Assembly (NCBI GenBank): GCA_963718355.1
Contig: CAVQZA010000020.1
Coordinates: forward strand, 203,447-267,446
Origin: CAVQZA01 sp963718355
Lineage (GTDB): Bacteria > Actinomycetota > Thermoleophilia > Gaiellales > Gaiellaceae
DNA: 64,000 bases
Direction: 5' to 3'
How positions within the stretch are numbered: position 1 is the stretch's first letter; each line of letters opens with the position of its first letter. Of this stretch, positions 48,809 through 56,117 are shown one piece after another. The notes under the pieces are model-generated. The model searched no databases, had not been told where the DNA came from, and worked only from the letters and a program-made list of their open reading frames with translations. The position numbers were made by a program, and so were the translations under genes.

Positions 48809-49995
48809 ACGAGCTCGCGCCGAGCCGCCTGCTCTGGGCCGACGTCGTCCGCGTCGGCACCGTCTCGTTCCGCACGCGGCGCACCCGCGCCGTGCTCTCG
48901 GCGATCGGCGTCGCGATCGGCGTCGCGGCGATGGTCGCGGTGCTCGGGATCTCGGCCTCCAGCAAGGCGGATCTGATCTCGGAGCTCGACCGGCTCGGCA
49001 CCAACATCCTCCAGGTCACCGGCGGCCAGGGCCTGTTCCGCACCGGCGGCCAGCTGCCCGCAACGGCCGCGCCGATGATCTCGCGCATCGGCCCGGTCAG
49101 CCAGGTCTCGTCGGTCGGCACCGTCTCGACGACGGTGCTGCGTACGAACTACGTCCCGTCCGACCAGACCGGCGGGATCTCGGTCGAGTCGGCCGATCCG
49201 AACCTGCTCAACACGCTCGCCGGCCGGTTACAAGAGGGGCGCTTCCTCAACGCGGCTACCGCGCAGTACCCCACGGTCGTGCTCGGCGCCGTCGCCGCGC
49301 AGCGACTCGGGATCGACCGCACCAACGTCCTCGTGTACCTCGGCAACCACTGGTTCACGGTCGCGGGCATCCTCGAGCCGCTCGAGCTCGCGCCGGATCT
49401 CGACACCGCCGCGCTGATCGGGCTCCCGGTGGCGCAGCGGCTCTTCGGCGCGAACGACTCGCCCGCGACGATCTACGTCCGCGCGACGCCGCAGAGCATC
49501 GACGACGTCTCGAGCGTCCTGCCCGCGACCGCGAGCCCGCAGAACCCCGAGGAGGTGCAGGTCAGCCGGCCGTCCGACGCGCTGCAGGCCCGCTCCGCCG
49601 TCAACACCTCGTACACCGCGCTGTTCCTCGGCCTCGGCGCGGTGGCGCTGCTCGTCGGCGGGATCGGGATCGCGAACATGATGGTGATCTCCGTTTTGGA
49701 GCGCCGCTCCGAGATCGGCCTGCGCCGCGCACTCGGCGCCACGCAGCGGCACATCTGGAGCCAGTTCCTCACCGAGTCGGCGCTGCTCGGCTTCTTCGGC
49801 GGCCTCGCCGGCGTCCTGATCGGCGTGCTCGTCACTGCGGCGTATGCGTCGTCGCGCGGGTGGGCGGTGGTCGTTCCGAGCTACGCGCTCTTCGGCGGCC
49901 TCGCCGCGGCCCTGTTGATCGGCGCGGTCGCGGGGCTCTATCCGGCGGTGCGCGCCGCGCGGATGTCGCCCACCGAAGCGCTCCGCACCGTCTAG
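48805..49995 (+). CDS. MacB-like ABC transporter permease (FtsX/MacB_PCD)
   Basis: 396 residues: N-terminal transmembrane helix (RTRRTRAVLSAIGVAIGVAAMVAVLGI), a long extracytoplasmic MacB_PCD-type domain (about 50-265), then three C-terminal helices with the family segment GIGIANMMVISVLERRSEIGLRRALGATQRHI. Forms the mechanotransmission transporter with the upstream ATPase and adaptor. Cargo unknown: antibiotics, peptides or lipoproteins in related systems. Convergent with the ATPase gene, sharing no bases. Confidence 0.93.
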   Translation: MNELAPSRLLWADVVRVGTVSFRTRRTRAVLSAIGVAIGVAAMVAVLGISASSKADLISELDRLGTNILQVTGGQGLFRTGGQLPATAAPMISRIGPVSQVSSVGTVSTTVLRTNYVPSDQTGGISVESADPNLLNTLAGRLQEGRFLNAATAQYPTVVLGAVAAQRLGIDRTNVLVYLGNHWFTVAGILEPLELAPDLDTAALIGLPVAQRLFGANDSPATIYVRATPQSIDDVSSVLPATASPQNPEEVQVSRPSDALQARSAVNTSYTALFLGLGAVALLVGGIGIANMMVISVLERRSEIGLRRALGATQRHIWSQFLTESALLGFFGGLAGVLIGVLVTAAYASSRGWAVVVPSYALFGGLAAALLIGAVAGLYPAVRAARMSPTEALRTV

Positions 49996-51117
49996 TCAGG
50001 CCACGCGCAGCGAGTCGATCCACTCCGCGAAGAGTGGATCGACGATCGTGTAGCGCCGGTCGGCGAGCTCGACCTCGGCGCTCGCAACGAGCCGCTGCAC
50101 CGCGTTGTGCACCGTCGTCTTCTCGACCTCGAGCTGGCGCAGCACCGTGGTGCGAAACGGCGAGCCCTCGCCGGCGAGCACCGCCCGCAGCGCCTTCTGC
50201 TCGGAGGTGCCGAAGCTCCGCCAGTGCGCGTCGAACTCCGGCTCCAGCTCGGCGAGTGCCGTCGCATGCGCGCGCTGCCAGTGCTCGAAGGTCGCCGTAT
50301 CTCCTTCGGGCACCTCCTCCCAGAGGCGGTGGGCGAGGTAGATCGCCCGCTGCGGGTGCCCTTTCGCGGTCTGGAGGAGCGGATTCAGCGCCTCGCCCGC
50401 GTCGCGATTCGTGCCCCTGAAGCGCTCGACGACGTACGCGGCGATGTCCTCGTCGCGCAGCACATGGAGGCGCATCGGCACCGCGGAGCCGTACAACGGC
50501 CGCGCCTTGTCCTCGAACAGCTGCTGCATCATCCCCGGCTCGGAGCCCGAGAAGATGTACGAGGCGACCTCGCCCTGATGCTGGATATGGCTTCGCAGCA
50601 GCGCGTCCATGCTCCCGACCTTGACGATGTCCTGGAACTCGTCGAAGACGATCAGCGCGCGATAGCCGCCGCCCTCGCCGAGGCGCAGCGGCAGGTCGAG
50701 CAGCGAATGGAGAGCGGGGAGGGGGTCGACGCGCGGGTCGAGCTGGAGCTTGGCGCTGATCCCGAAGGCGCCGAGCGAGAGCCCGAGACCGGTGCTCTGG
50801 AGGAACTGGTCGATGCGCGTCCGAACCGCACCCTTCAGCTCCTTCGCGTAGGCGCGCTCGATCCGCACGGTGATGTCGGCGATCGAGAGCACGCCGTAGA
50901 GGTCGACCATGATCGGGATCAGGCCCTCCTCGCGCTCGCCGTCGCGCAGCACGCGCCCGAGCAGGCTCGTCTTGCCGAACTTGCGCGGCGCGTAGAGGCG
51001 GACGTAGTGGCCGCCGACGGCCCACTGGAGCAGCTTCGCGGTCTCCTCGTCGCGGTCGATGATCTCGTCGGGCGCGATCGGGCGCGAGTGGACGAACGGG
51101 TTGCTGTCGGTGATCAC
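49996..51117 (-). CDS. AAA/STAND-type ATPase with C-terminal winged helix
   Basis: 373 residues from GTG 51117, or 383 from TTG 51147; neither has an SD. The N-terminus NPFVHSRPIAPDEIIDRDEE is the lead-in of archaeal-ATPase/STAND proteins. Walker A is APRKFGKTSLL, Walker B ALIVFDEFQDI, and FSGSEPGMM is a sensor-1-like strand. The last 80 residues (SEQKALRAVLAGEGSPFRTTVLRQLEVEKTTVHNAVQRLV) form a winged helix-turn-helix, suggesting DNA binding. Such ATPases are often fused to effectors; here no effector domain follows. Divergent from the MOSC gene. Confidence 0.82.
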   Translation of the reverse strand: MITDSNPFVHSRPIAPDEIIDRDEETAKLLQWAVGGHYVRLYAPRKFGKTSLLGRVLRDGEREEGLIPIMVDLYGVLSIADITVRIERAYAKELKGAVRTRIDQFLQSTGLGLSLGAFGISAKLQLDPRVDPLPALHSLLDLPLRLGEGGGYRALIVFDEFQDIVKVGSMDALLRSHIQHQGEVASYIFSGSEPGMMQQLFEDKARPLYGSAVPMRLHVLRDEDIAAYVVERFRGTNRDAGEALNPLLQTAKGHPQRAIYLAHRLWEEVPEGDTATFEHWQRAHATALAELEPEFDAHWRSFGTSEQKALRAVLAGEGSPFRTTVLRQLEVEKTTVHNAVQRLVASAEVELADRRYTIVDPLFAEWIDSLRVA

Positions 51118-51140
51118 GAGGACTGGAAGCGTAGCACCGA

Positions 51141-51181
51141 GTTCCAAATCATGGAACCTAGAGGTTCGGACAAGTCGAACC
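51141..51181. promoter_or_regulatory. Two adjacent inverted repeats between the ATPase and MOSC genes
   Basis: GTTCCA-N5-TGGAAC (51141-51157) and GGTTCG-N7-CGAACC (51163-51181). Both are perfect, centred 23 bases apart, about two helical turns, in the only non-coding stretch between the divergent genes. They are candidate operators, perhaps for the ATPase's own winged-helix domain. Confidence 0.45.
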
Positions 51182-51230
51182 GATGAGTTCTCAGATCCGG
51201 AACCAGCTCGGCCAGGTACCCTAGGAGGGC

Positions 51231-51668
51231 ATGAACGCAGGCCGGGTCGAGGGGATCTTCGTCGCCGCAGAGAGCGGGCAGCTGCCCGAGCCGGTCGACC
51301 GCGTCCGCGCGCTCTCGGGCAAGGGGCTCGAGGGCAACCGCTACTTCTTCGCCGACGGCTCCGCGCCGGCCGGCCAGGCGCTGACGCTGATCGCCTCCGA
51401 GGCGCTGGACTCCGCGGACATCGATCTCTCGGCCGCCGAATCGCGTCGCAACGTGCTGACGAGCGGGATCGACGTCAATGCGCTCGTCGGCAAGCGCTTC
51501 AAGATCGGGGAGCTCGAGTGCTACGGCGTCGAGCTCTGCGAGCCCTGCAGCCACCTGCAGAAGCTGACGGGCAAGAACGTGCTCGGCACCCTCGTGCACC
51601 AGGCCGGCCTGAACGTGGACATCCTCACCGACGGCGAGATCGCCGTGGGTGACGCGATCTCCGAGTAG
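51231..51668 (+). CDS. MOSC domain protein
   Basis: 145 residues covering one MOSC domain: VDRVRALSGKGLEGNRYFF at the start, the conserved cysteine in ELCEPCSHLQKLTGKNVLGTLVHQAGLNVDILTDG (Cys near residue 103), and a terminal GDAISE. MOSC proteins carry sulfur from pyridoxal- or molybdenum-cofactor-linked enzymes or reduce N-hydroxylated compounds (YiiM/mARC relatives). Standalone here. The AGGAGG sits only 2 bases before the ATG, an unusually tight spacing. Confidence 0.9.
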   Translation: MNAGRVEGIFVAAESGQLPEPVDRVRALSGKGLEGNRYFFADGSAPAGQALTLIASEALDSADIDLSAAESRRNVLTSGIDVNALVGKRFKIGELECYGVELCEPCSHLQKLTGKNVLGTLVHQAGLNVDILTDGEIAVGDAISE

Positions 51669-51680
51669 AGACCGCCCGAC

Positions 51681-52634
51681 CTAGCGAACGACCGGTTTCA
51701 CCGGCCGCGGCACGGGCCGTGGCGGCGCCGGGACTACGGTCGGCTTGCCGATCTGGAGCTCCATCACCTCGCAGTAGAGACCCGCGACGACGTGCGTGAT
51801 CTTGTCGGCAGCCTGGAATGCCGAATGCTCGAACGAGTGGATGCCGACGTTGTGCAGGACGATGCGCCCGAGCTCGGTCTTCCGGTCCGGCGCGAGGAAC
51901 ACGATCGCGCCGCTCTTCTCCTTGTCGTCGCCGTTGTCGCCCTTGATCACGAAGTCCTGGAACCAGTCGCTCCAGGTCGCGGCGCCGGCCTCGAGGATCG
52001 TGACGCGGAGATTCGGGAAGTCGATCGGCCCCGGCTCGTTGACGATGTCGCGGCGGTCGCCGACTTGGTCGCTCGTGACCGTCTGCTTCACCGTGAACGC
52101 GTCGATCGCCGTGACCTTCGTGCAGTCGACGCCGTCGAGTTCGAGCCGGAAGTTGGACGCCACGAACTGCTTCTGCGCCGCCTGCTTGCCGGCTGTCACC
52201 TTGCCGCTCGCCTTCACCTCGCGGACGAGCTCGGGCGCGAAGCTCAGCGTCAGGAACGCCGCGTTCTTCGACGCCGCGTCGAGCGCCGGAAACCCGATCT
52301 CGGTGATCAGCGCCTCGGTGAACGTGCGCTCGACCAGCGCCTGGAGGTTCATGTCGGCCGCGACGATCGAGCCGCTGTGGCGCGAGTAGCTCCGCTTAAG
52401 GGTCGCCTCGATCCAGTCGTAGACGGTCTGCGCCATGCCGAAGCCGATCGTGAGCCGGAAGTCGCCGTACTTCACGCCTGCGAGGTGCTTCTTCGTGAAC
52501 CCGGCCGCGTCGAGCTTCTCCTCGACCACCGCCGCACTTGCACCGCCGCCGTCGACGGCCTTGAGAAAGCCGCACGGGACGCCGTCGAGTGTGAGCGAGA
52601 AGCTCGCCGGGACGGAGCTGCGCGTGCCTGCCAT
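51681..52634 (-). CDS. Phage T4 gp19/tail-tube-like protein with two tandem domains
   Basis: 317 residues from ATG 52634, with AGGGGGGA 7 bases upstream. Two copies of the same fold: residues about 5-150 (FSLTLDGVPCGFLKAVDGGG, KHLAGVKYGDFRLTIGFGMAQTVYDWIEATLK) and about 165-300 (FRLELDGVDCTKVTAIDAFT, IDFPNLRVTILEAGAATWSDWFQDFVIKG), each with the tube-protein pattern of a pG.xk.gditL..g segment followed by a helix ending in W. The last 17 residues are Pro-rich. T4 gp19-like proteins polymerise into the inner tube of contractile systems, yet no sheath, baseplate, spike or ATPase gene is nearby. Function here is open. Confidence 0.7.
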   Translation of the reverse strand: MAGTRSSVPASFSLTLDGVPCGFLKAVDGGGASAAVVEEKLDAAGFTKKHLAGVKYGDFRLTIGFGMAQTVYDWIEATLKRSYSRHSGSIVAADMNLQALVERTFTEALITEIGFPALDAASKNAAFLTLSFAPELVREVKASGKVTAGKQAAQKQFVASNFRLELDGVDCTKVTAIDAFTVKQTVTSDQVGDRRDIVNEPGPIDFPNLRVTILEAGAATWSDWFQDFVIKGDNGDDKEKSGAIVFLAPDRKTELGRIVLHNVGIHSFEHSAFQAADKITHVVAGLYCEVMELQIGKPTVVPAPPRPVPRPVKPVVR

Positions 52635-52736
52635 GTGAATTCCCCCCTGAACTTGGACGTGCCGCAGCTGTCGGCGCAAAGCCTATAACGACGGCGACGC
52701 GACAGAGGAGAGTCAGTTCGGTGCGCGAGCCACGTC

Positions 52737-52742
52737 TATACT
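52737..52742 (+). promoter_or_regulatory. -10 element upstream of the 42-aa membrane protein
   Basis: TATACT, 5 of 6 to consensus, 85 bases before the GTG start. No good -35. Implies a leader of about 78 bases. Confidence 0.35.
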
Positions 52743-52826
52743 CGATGCGCGCGGCCCCACTGATTCGGCTTCGTACTCCTCCCCGAGCAAACGGGTGATC
52801 GGAATGACCAAATCAGGAGGTTCACC

Positions 52827-52955
52827 GTGATCTGGATCATCGTCCTCATCCTGCTCATCCTCGCGATCGGCGGTGGGATCGCCCTCTCGAAGTTCCTCTT
52901 CATCCTGCTGATCGTCGCCGTCGTCGTCGCGATCCTGGGCATGCGCTCGCGCTAG
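52827..52955 (+). CDS. Hydrophobic 42-residue membrane protein
   Basis: VIWIIVLILLILAIGGGIAL followed by SKFLFILLIVAVVVAILGMRSR: two short transmembrane helices separated by a Gly-rich turn and ending in Arg. A perfect AGGAGG lies 6 bases before the GTG, the strongest SD in the area. An 8-codon frame starting at ATG 52804 ends in GTGA over this start and could couple translation. Resembles the lmo0937-like family of stress-induced hydrophobic peptides by size and composition. Its end overlaps the convergent gene by 4 bases. Confidence 0.7.
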   Translation: MIWIIVLILLILAIGGGIALSKFLFILLIVAVVVAILGMRSR

Positions 52956-53449
52956 GGCGGCCCGGGCAGCGAGAGGATCTCGCCGGCGGCGATCAGGAGC
53001 ATCACGACGCCGACTCCGACGAGTCCGTAGCGGATGCTCTGGACCGGGAACTGCGTGCTGATCCCGACGAGGAAGAGCACGCCGGCGAGGATCAACGTGA
53101 CGCGGACGTAGTCGTCGCCGTTGATCGCCGCCTTCTCGCCGTGGGCGTAGTAGACGTCGCCGGCGGCATCGAGGCGCCGCGACGCCGCCTCGTCGGCGGC
53201 GACCTGCGCCGGCGCGCGAGTCGTCAGCGCCAGCTCGAAGTAGCGGTTCGCCTTGGTGTGCGTGACCGCCGCCTTGGTGAGGTCGAGCGACGACTCGGTC
53301 TCCCACTTCGTCGCCGAGTAGCCGGCCCACGCGACGACGATCGTGACGATCGAGAGGAGCACCGCCTCCATCAACGAGATCCGCCCGGAGTGCTTGGCGT
53401 GCTCGCCGATCATCTCGCCCACTTCGGTTGCAGACAGCGCCTCGGGCAC
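52952..53449 (-). CDS. Membrane protein of unknown function (165 aa)
   Basis: First helix LMEAVLLSIVTIVVAWAGYSATKW, then a 70-residue hydrophilic helical stretch with conserved-looking TKAAVTHTKANRYFELALTTRAPAQVAADEAASRRLDAAGDVYY, then two or three helices (VTLILAGVLFLVGISTQFPV, YGLVGVGVVMLLIAAGEIL). The layout resembles DUF4337-type membrane proteins, without certainty. Divergent from the GMC gene. Confidence 0.72.
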   Translation of the reverse strand: MPEALSATEVGEMIGEHAKHSGRISLMEAVLLSIVTIVVAWAGYSATKWETESSLDLTKAAVTHTKANRYFELALTTRAPAQVAADEAASRRLDAAGDVYYAHGEKAAINGDDYVRVTLILAGVLFLVGISTQFPVQSIRYGLVGVGVVMLLIAAGEILSLPGPP

Positions 53450-53476
53450 GTGCGGATCCTAATAGGGTCCCTAGAC

Positions 53477-54958
53477 GTGAGCGGTCGCAGCGTGGACGTT
53501 GTCGTTGTCGGATCCGGTTCCGCCGGTGCCGTGGTTGCGCGCCGGCTGGTGGACAGCGGCGCACGCGTCCTGCTGCTCGAGGCCGGCGGCCGCGACGAGA
53601 ACCCCGCGATCCACGATCCCGGGCGGATCCACGAGCTCTGGCTGTCCGAGGTCGACTGGGCGTACGAGACCGTGCCGCAGGTGCACGCGAACGGCCGCCG
53701 GCTAGCCTGGCCCCGCGGCCGGGTGCTCGGCGGCTCGAGCTGCCTCAACGCGATGATCTGGGTGCGCGGCGCGCCAGCGGATTTCGACGCGTGGGGCGCC
53801 GACGGCTGGTCATGGGACGACGTGCGGCCCGTCTACGAGCGCATCGAGCGGCGCGAGCGCGGCGGCCCCGGCGCCGTGAGCCTGCTCACGTCGTACGAGC
53901 CGGATGCGATCCACACGGCGATCGCGGAGGCGGCTCAGGAGTGCGGAATCCCGCTGAACCCGGACTACAACGGCGCGTCGCAGGACGGGGTGTCGTTCAT
54001 GCAGTTCAGCATCGAGGACGGCATCCGGCACAGTGTCGCGGCGGCCTACATCCGTCCCGTCGAGGAGCAGGCGAACCTCGAGCTGATCACCGGCGCGACG
54101 GTGCGGCGCCTGCTGTTCGAGGGGACCCGGTGCGTCGGCGTCGAGTGGTCGCAGGACGGGCGAATCGAGCAGGCGCGCGCCGAGCAGGTCGTCGTGAGCG
54201 GCGGCACGATCGGGTCGGCGCAGCTCCTCCTGCTCTCGGGAGTCGGGCCGGCCGATCACCTGCGCTCGCTCGGAATCGACGTCGTCGCGGACCTGGCCGG
54301 CGTCGGGGGGAACCTGCACGACCACCTGCTCTCGCCCGTCATCTTCAGCGCCGAGCGCGAGATCGGTCCGCCGTCGCCGGGGTTGCCGGCCTGTCAGACG
54401 CACCTCTTCTGGCGCTCACAGCCCGGGCTCCCCGTGCCCGACATCCAGCCGATCCATTTCATGGTGCCGATGTACGAGCCGTGGATGGAAGGGCCGGCAA
54501 ACGGCTTCACGCTCCTCGGCGGGATGGTGCGGCCGCTGAGTCGTGGCTCGCTGCGCCTCACCGGGCCGTCGCCGGAGGACCCGGTCGTGCTCGACCCGAA
54601 CATCCTTGCCGCCGACGCCGATGTCGAGAGCCTCGTCGCCGCGGTCGAGCTGTGCCGGCGGATCGGCGCCGCGCCGGCACTCCGCGAGTGGGGCGCCGTG
54701 GAGCGCTACCCGGGCCCGTCCGCCGACACTCGCGACTACGTGCGCGAGACCGCGATCACGTATCACCATCAGGTCGGCACCTGCAAGATGGGCACCGATG
54801 CGGTCGCCGTCGTCGACCCTCGGCTCCGGGTGCACGGGATCGAGGCACTGCGCGTCGCCGACGCATCGATCATGCCGATGGTGACGACCGGGAACACGAA
54901 CGCTCCGTCGATCATGATCGGCGAGCGCGCAGCGGAGTTCCTGCTGGCCGATGCCTGA
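53477..54958 (+). CDS. GMC-family FAD-dependent oxidoreductase
   Basis: 493 residues. FAD-binding VVVGSGSAGAVVARRL at the N-terminus (GxGxxG), LLLEAGG, GMC signature 1 GRVLGGSSCLNAMIWVRG, signature 2 GTIGSAQLLLLSGVG, catalytic pair in ITYHHQVGTCKMG (His) and TTGNTNAPSIMIGERAA (Asn). Oxidises an alcohol to aldehyde or further; choline dehydrogenase/aryl-alcohol oxidase relatives. Start GTG 53477 chosen by homology. The stop overlaps the next gene by 8 bases, forming a three-gene operon with the DpgC-like and PaaK-like genes, which points to an aryl or aryl-alkyl alcohol as substrate (inference). Confidence 0.92.
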   Translation: MSGRSVDVVVVGSGSAGAVVARRLVDSGARVLLLEAGGRDENPAIHDPGRIHELWLSEVDWAYETVPQVHANGRRLAWPRGRVLGGSSCLNAMIWVRGAPADFDAWGADGWSWDDVRPVYERIERRERGGPGAVSLLTSYEPDAIHTAIAEAAQECGIPLNPDYNGASQDGVSFMQFSIEDGIRHSVAAAYIRPVEEQANLELITGATVRRLLFEGTRCVGVEWSQDGRIEQARAEQVVVSGGTIGSAQLLLLSGVGPADHLRSLGIDVVADLAGVGGNLHDHLLSPVIFSAEREIGPPSPGLPACQTHLFWRSQPGLPVPDIQPIHFMVPMYEPWMEGPANGFTLLGGMVRPLSRGSLRLTGPSPEDPVVLDPNILAADADVESLVAAVELCRRIGAAPALREWGAVERYPGPSADTRDYVRETAITYHHQVGTCKMGTDAVAVVDPRLRVHGIEALRVADASIMPMVTTGNTNAPSIMIGERAAEFLLADA

Positions 54959-56117
54959 TTTCGAGTACCTCCGCGCTCATGCGGACGACGTGTACGCCGA
55001 GCTGACCGACGACCTGACGCGGCCGGTCCGTGCCGAGGAGCTCGTCTACGCTGCGGCAGAGCGATTTCCCGGGCTCGTGCCGACGCGCGAGCAGATGGCC
55101 GTCGAGCGGACGAAGGCCCTGGCCGACAAGGAGGGCATCGAGCTCGCGCAGGGCGTGTTCCTCTCGTTCATGCTCGCCTCGCCGCGCTGCGGCGCGCACC
55201 TCGTCTGGTCGATGTTGCGACCCACGGAGGAGGCGCTCGCGCGGCTCGACGAGTTTCGGGCGACCGGCGTCGCGGATCTCGGCGGCGCGTGCCTCGAGCG
55301 CCGCGGGCGGGCGGCGTATCTCGAGATCCGCAACGACCGCCACCTGAACGCCGAGGACTGCGACACGCTGCCGGCCACCGAGGTCGCGGTCGACCTTGCC
55401 CTGCTGGATCCCGAGGTGGAGGTGGGGGTGATCCGGGGCGCCGTCGTCAGCCATCCGCGCTACGCGGGCCGGCGCATCTTCGGCGCGGGCCTCAACCTCA
55501 CGCACCTCTACCACGGCCGTATCGACTTTCTCTTCTTCGTCACGCGCGACCTCGGCTACGTCAACAAGCTCTTCCGCGGGCTGAGCTCCGACGAATTCAG
55601 GCCGGACGAGCCGGAGGAGACGACCGAGAAGCTCTGGGTGGCCGCCGTCGAGACATTCGCGATCGGCGGCGCGTGCCAGCTCCTGCACACCATGGATCAC
55701 GTGATCGCGGAGCGGGGTGCGCGATTGTTCCTGCCGGCGCGCAAGGAGGGGATCATCCCCGGCGCGTCCAACCTACGCCTGCCTCGCTCGGTGGGAGAGC
55801 GCCTCGCGCGCCAGGCGATCCTCTCGGGGCTCGAGTTCGAAGCGGGAACGCCGCATGGAGATCTCCTCTGCGACGAGATCGTCGAGTCCTCCGAGGCGAT
55901 GGACGCCGCGATCGCCGCGCGCGTCGAGGCGCTGACGAGCTCCGGGCTCGTGAATGCGGCGGGAAACAGGCGAGCGCTGCGGGTCGGCGCCGAGCCGCTC
56001 GACGTGTTCCGGCAGTACATGGCGATGTTCTGCCGCGAGCAGGCGGTCTGCCACCTGAGCCCGGCGCTCGTGCGCAACCTCGAAGAGCACTGGAACGCGC
56101 ATGAGCGCCGCCTCTGA
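54951..56117 (+). CDS. DpgC-like cofactor-independent dioxygenase (crotonase superfamily)
   Basis: 388 residues. An all-helical N-terminal half (about 1-115) precedes a crotonase core: GRAAYLEIRNDRHLNAEDCDTL, EVEVGVIRGAVVSHPRYAGRRIFGAGLNLTHLYHGRI and the trailing FFVTRDLGYVNKLFRG. This combination matches DpgC, the (3,5-dihydroxyphenyl)acetyl-CoA 1,2-dioxygenase of glycopeptide biosynthesis, which uses neither metal nor flavin and converts aryl-acetyl-CoA and O2 to aryl-glyoxylate and CoA. No other Dpg genes (DpgA, B, D) are visible, so the substrate is more likely a catabolic aryl-acetyl-CoA. It overlaps the upstream GMC and downstream ligase genes. Confidence 0.75.
   Translation: MPDFEYLRAHADDVYAELTDDLTRPVRAEELVYAAAERFPGLVPTREQMAVERTKALADKEGIELAQGVFLSFMLASPRCGAHLVWSMLRPTEEALARLDEFRATGVADLGGACLERRGRAAYLEIRNDRHLNAEDCDTLPATEVAVDLALLDPEVEVGVIRGAVVSHPRYAGRRIFGAGLNLTHLYHGRIDFLFFVTRDLGYVNKLFRGLSSDEFRPDEPEETTEKLWVAAVETFAIGGACQLLHTMDHVIAERGARLFLPARKEGIIPGASNLRLPRSVGERLARQAILSGLEFEAGTPHGDLLCDEIVESSEAMDAAIAARVEALTSSGLVNAAGNRRALRVGAEPLDVFRQYMAMFCREQAVCHLSPALVRNLEEHWNAHERRL

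Noticed and set aside
51681..52634. Prophage or complete contractile injection system
   Set aside because: Only the tube-like protein is present; no sheath, baseplate, capsid, terminase, integrase or lysis genes, and codon use is like the neighbours.
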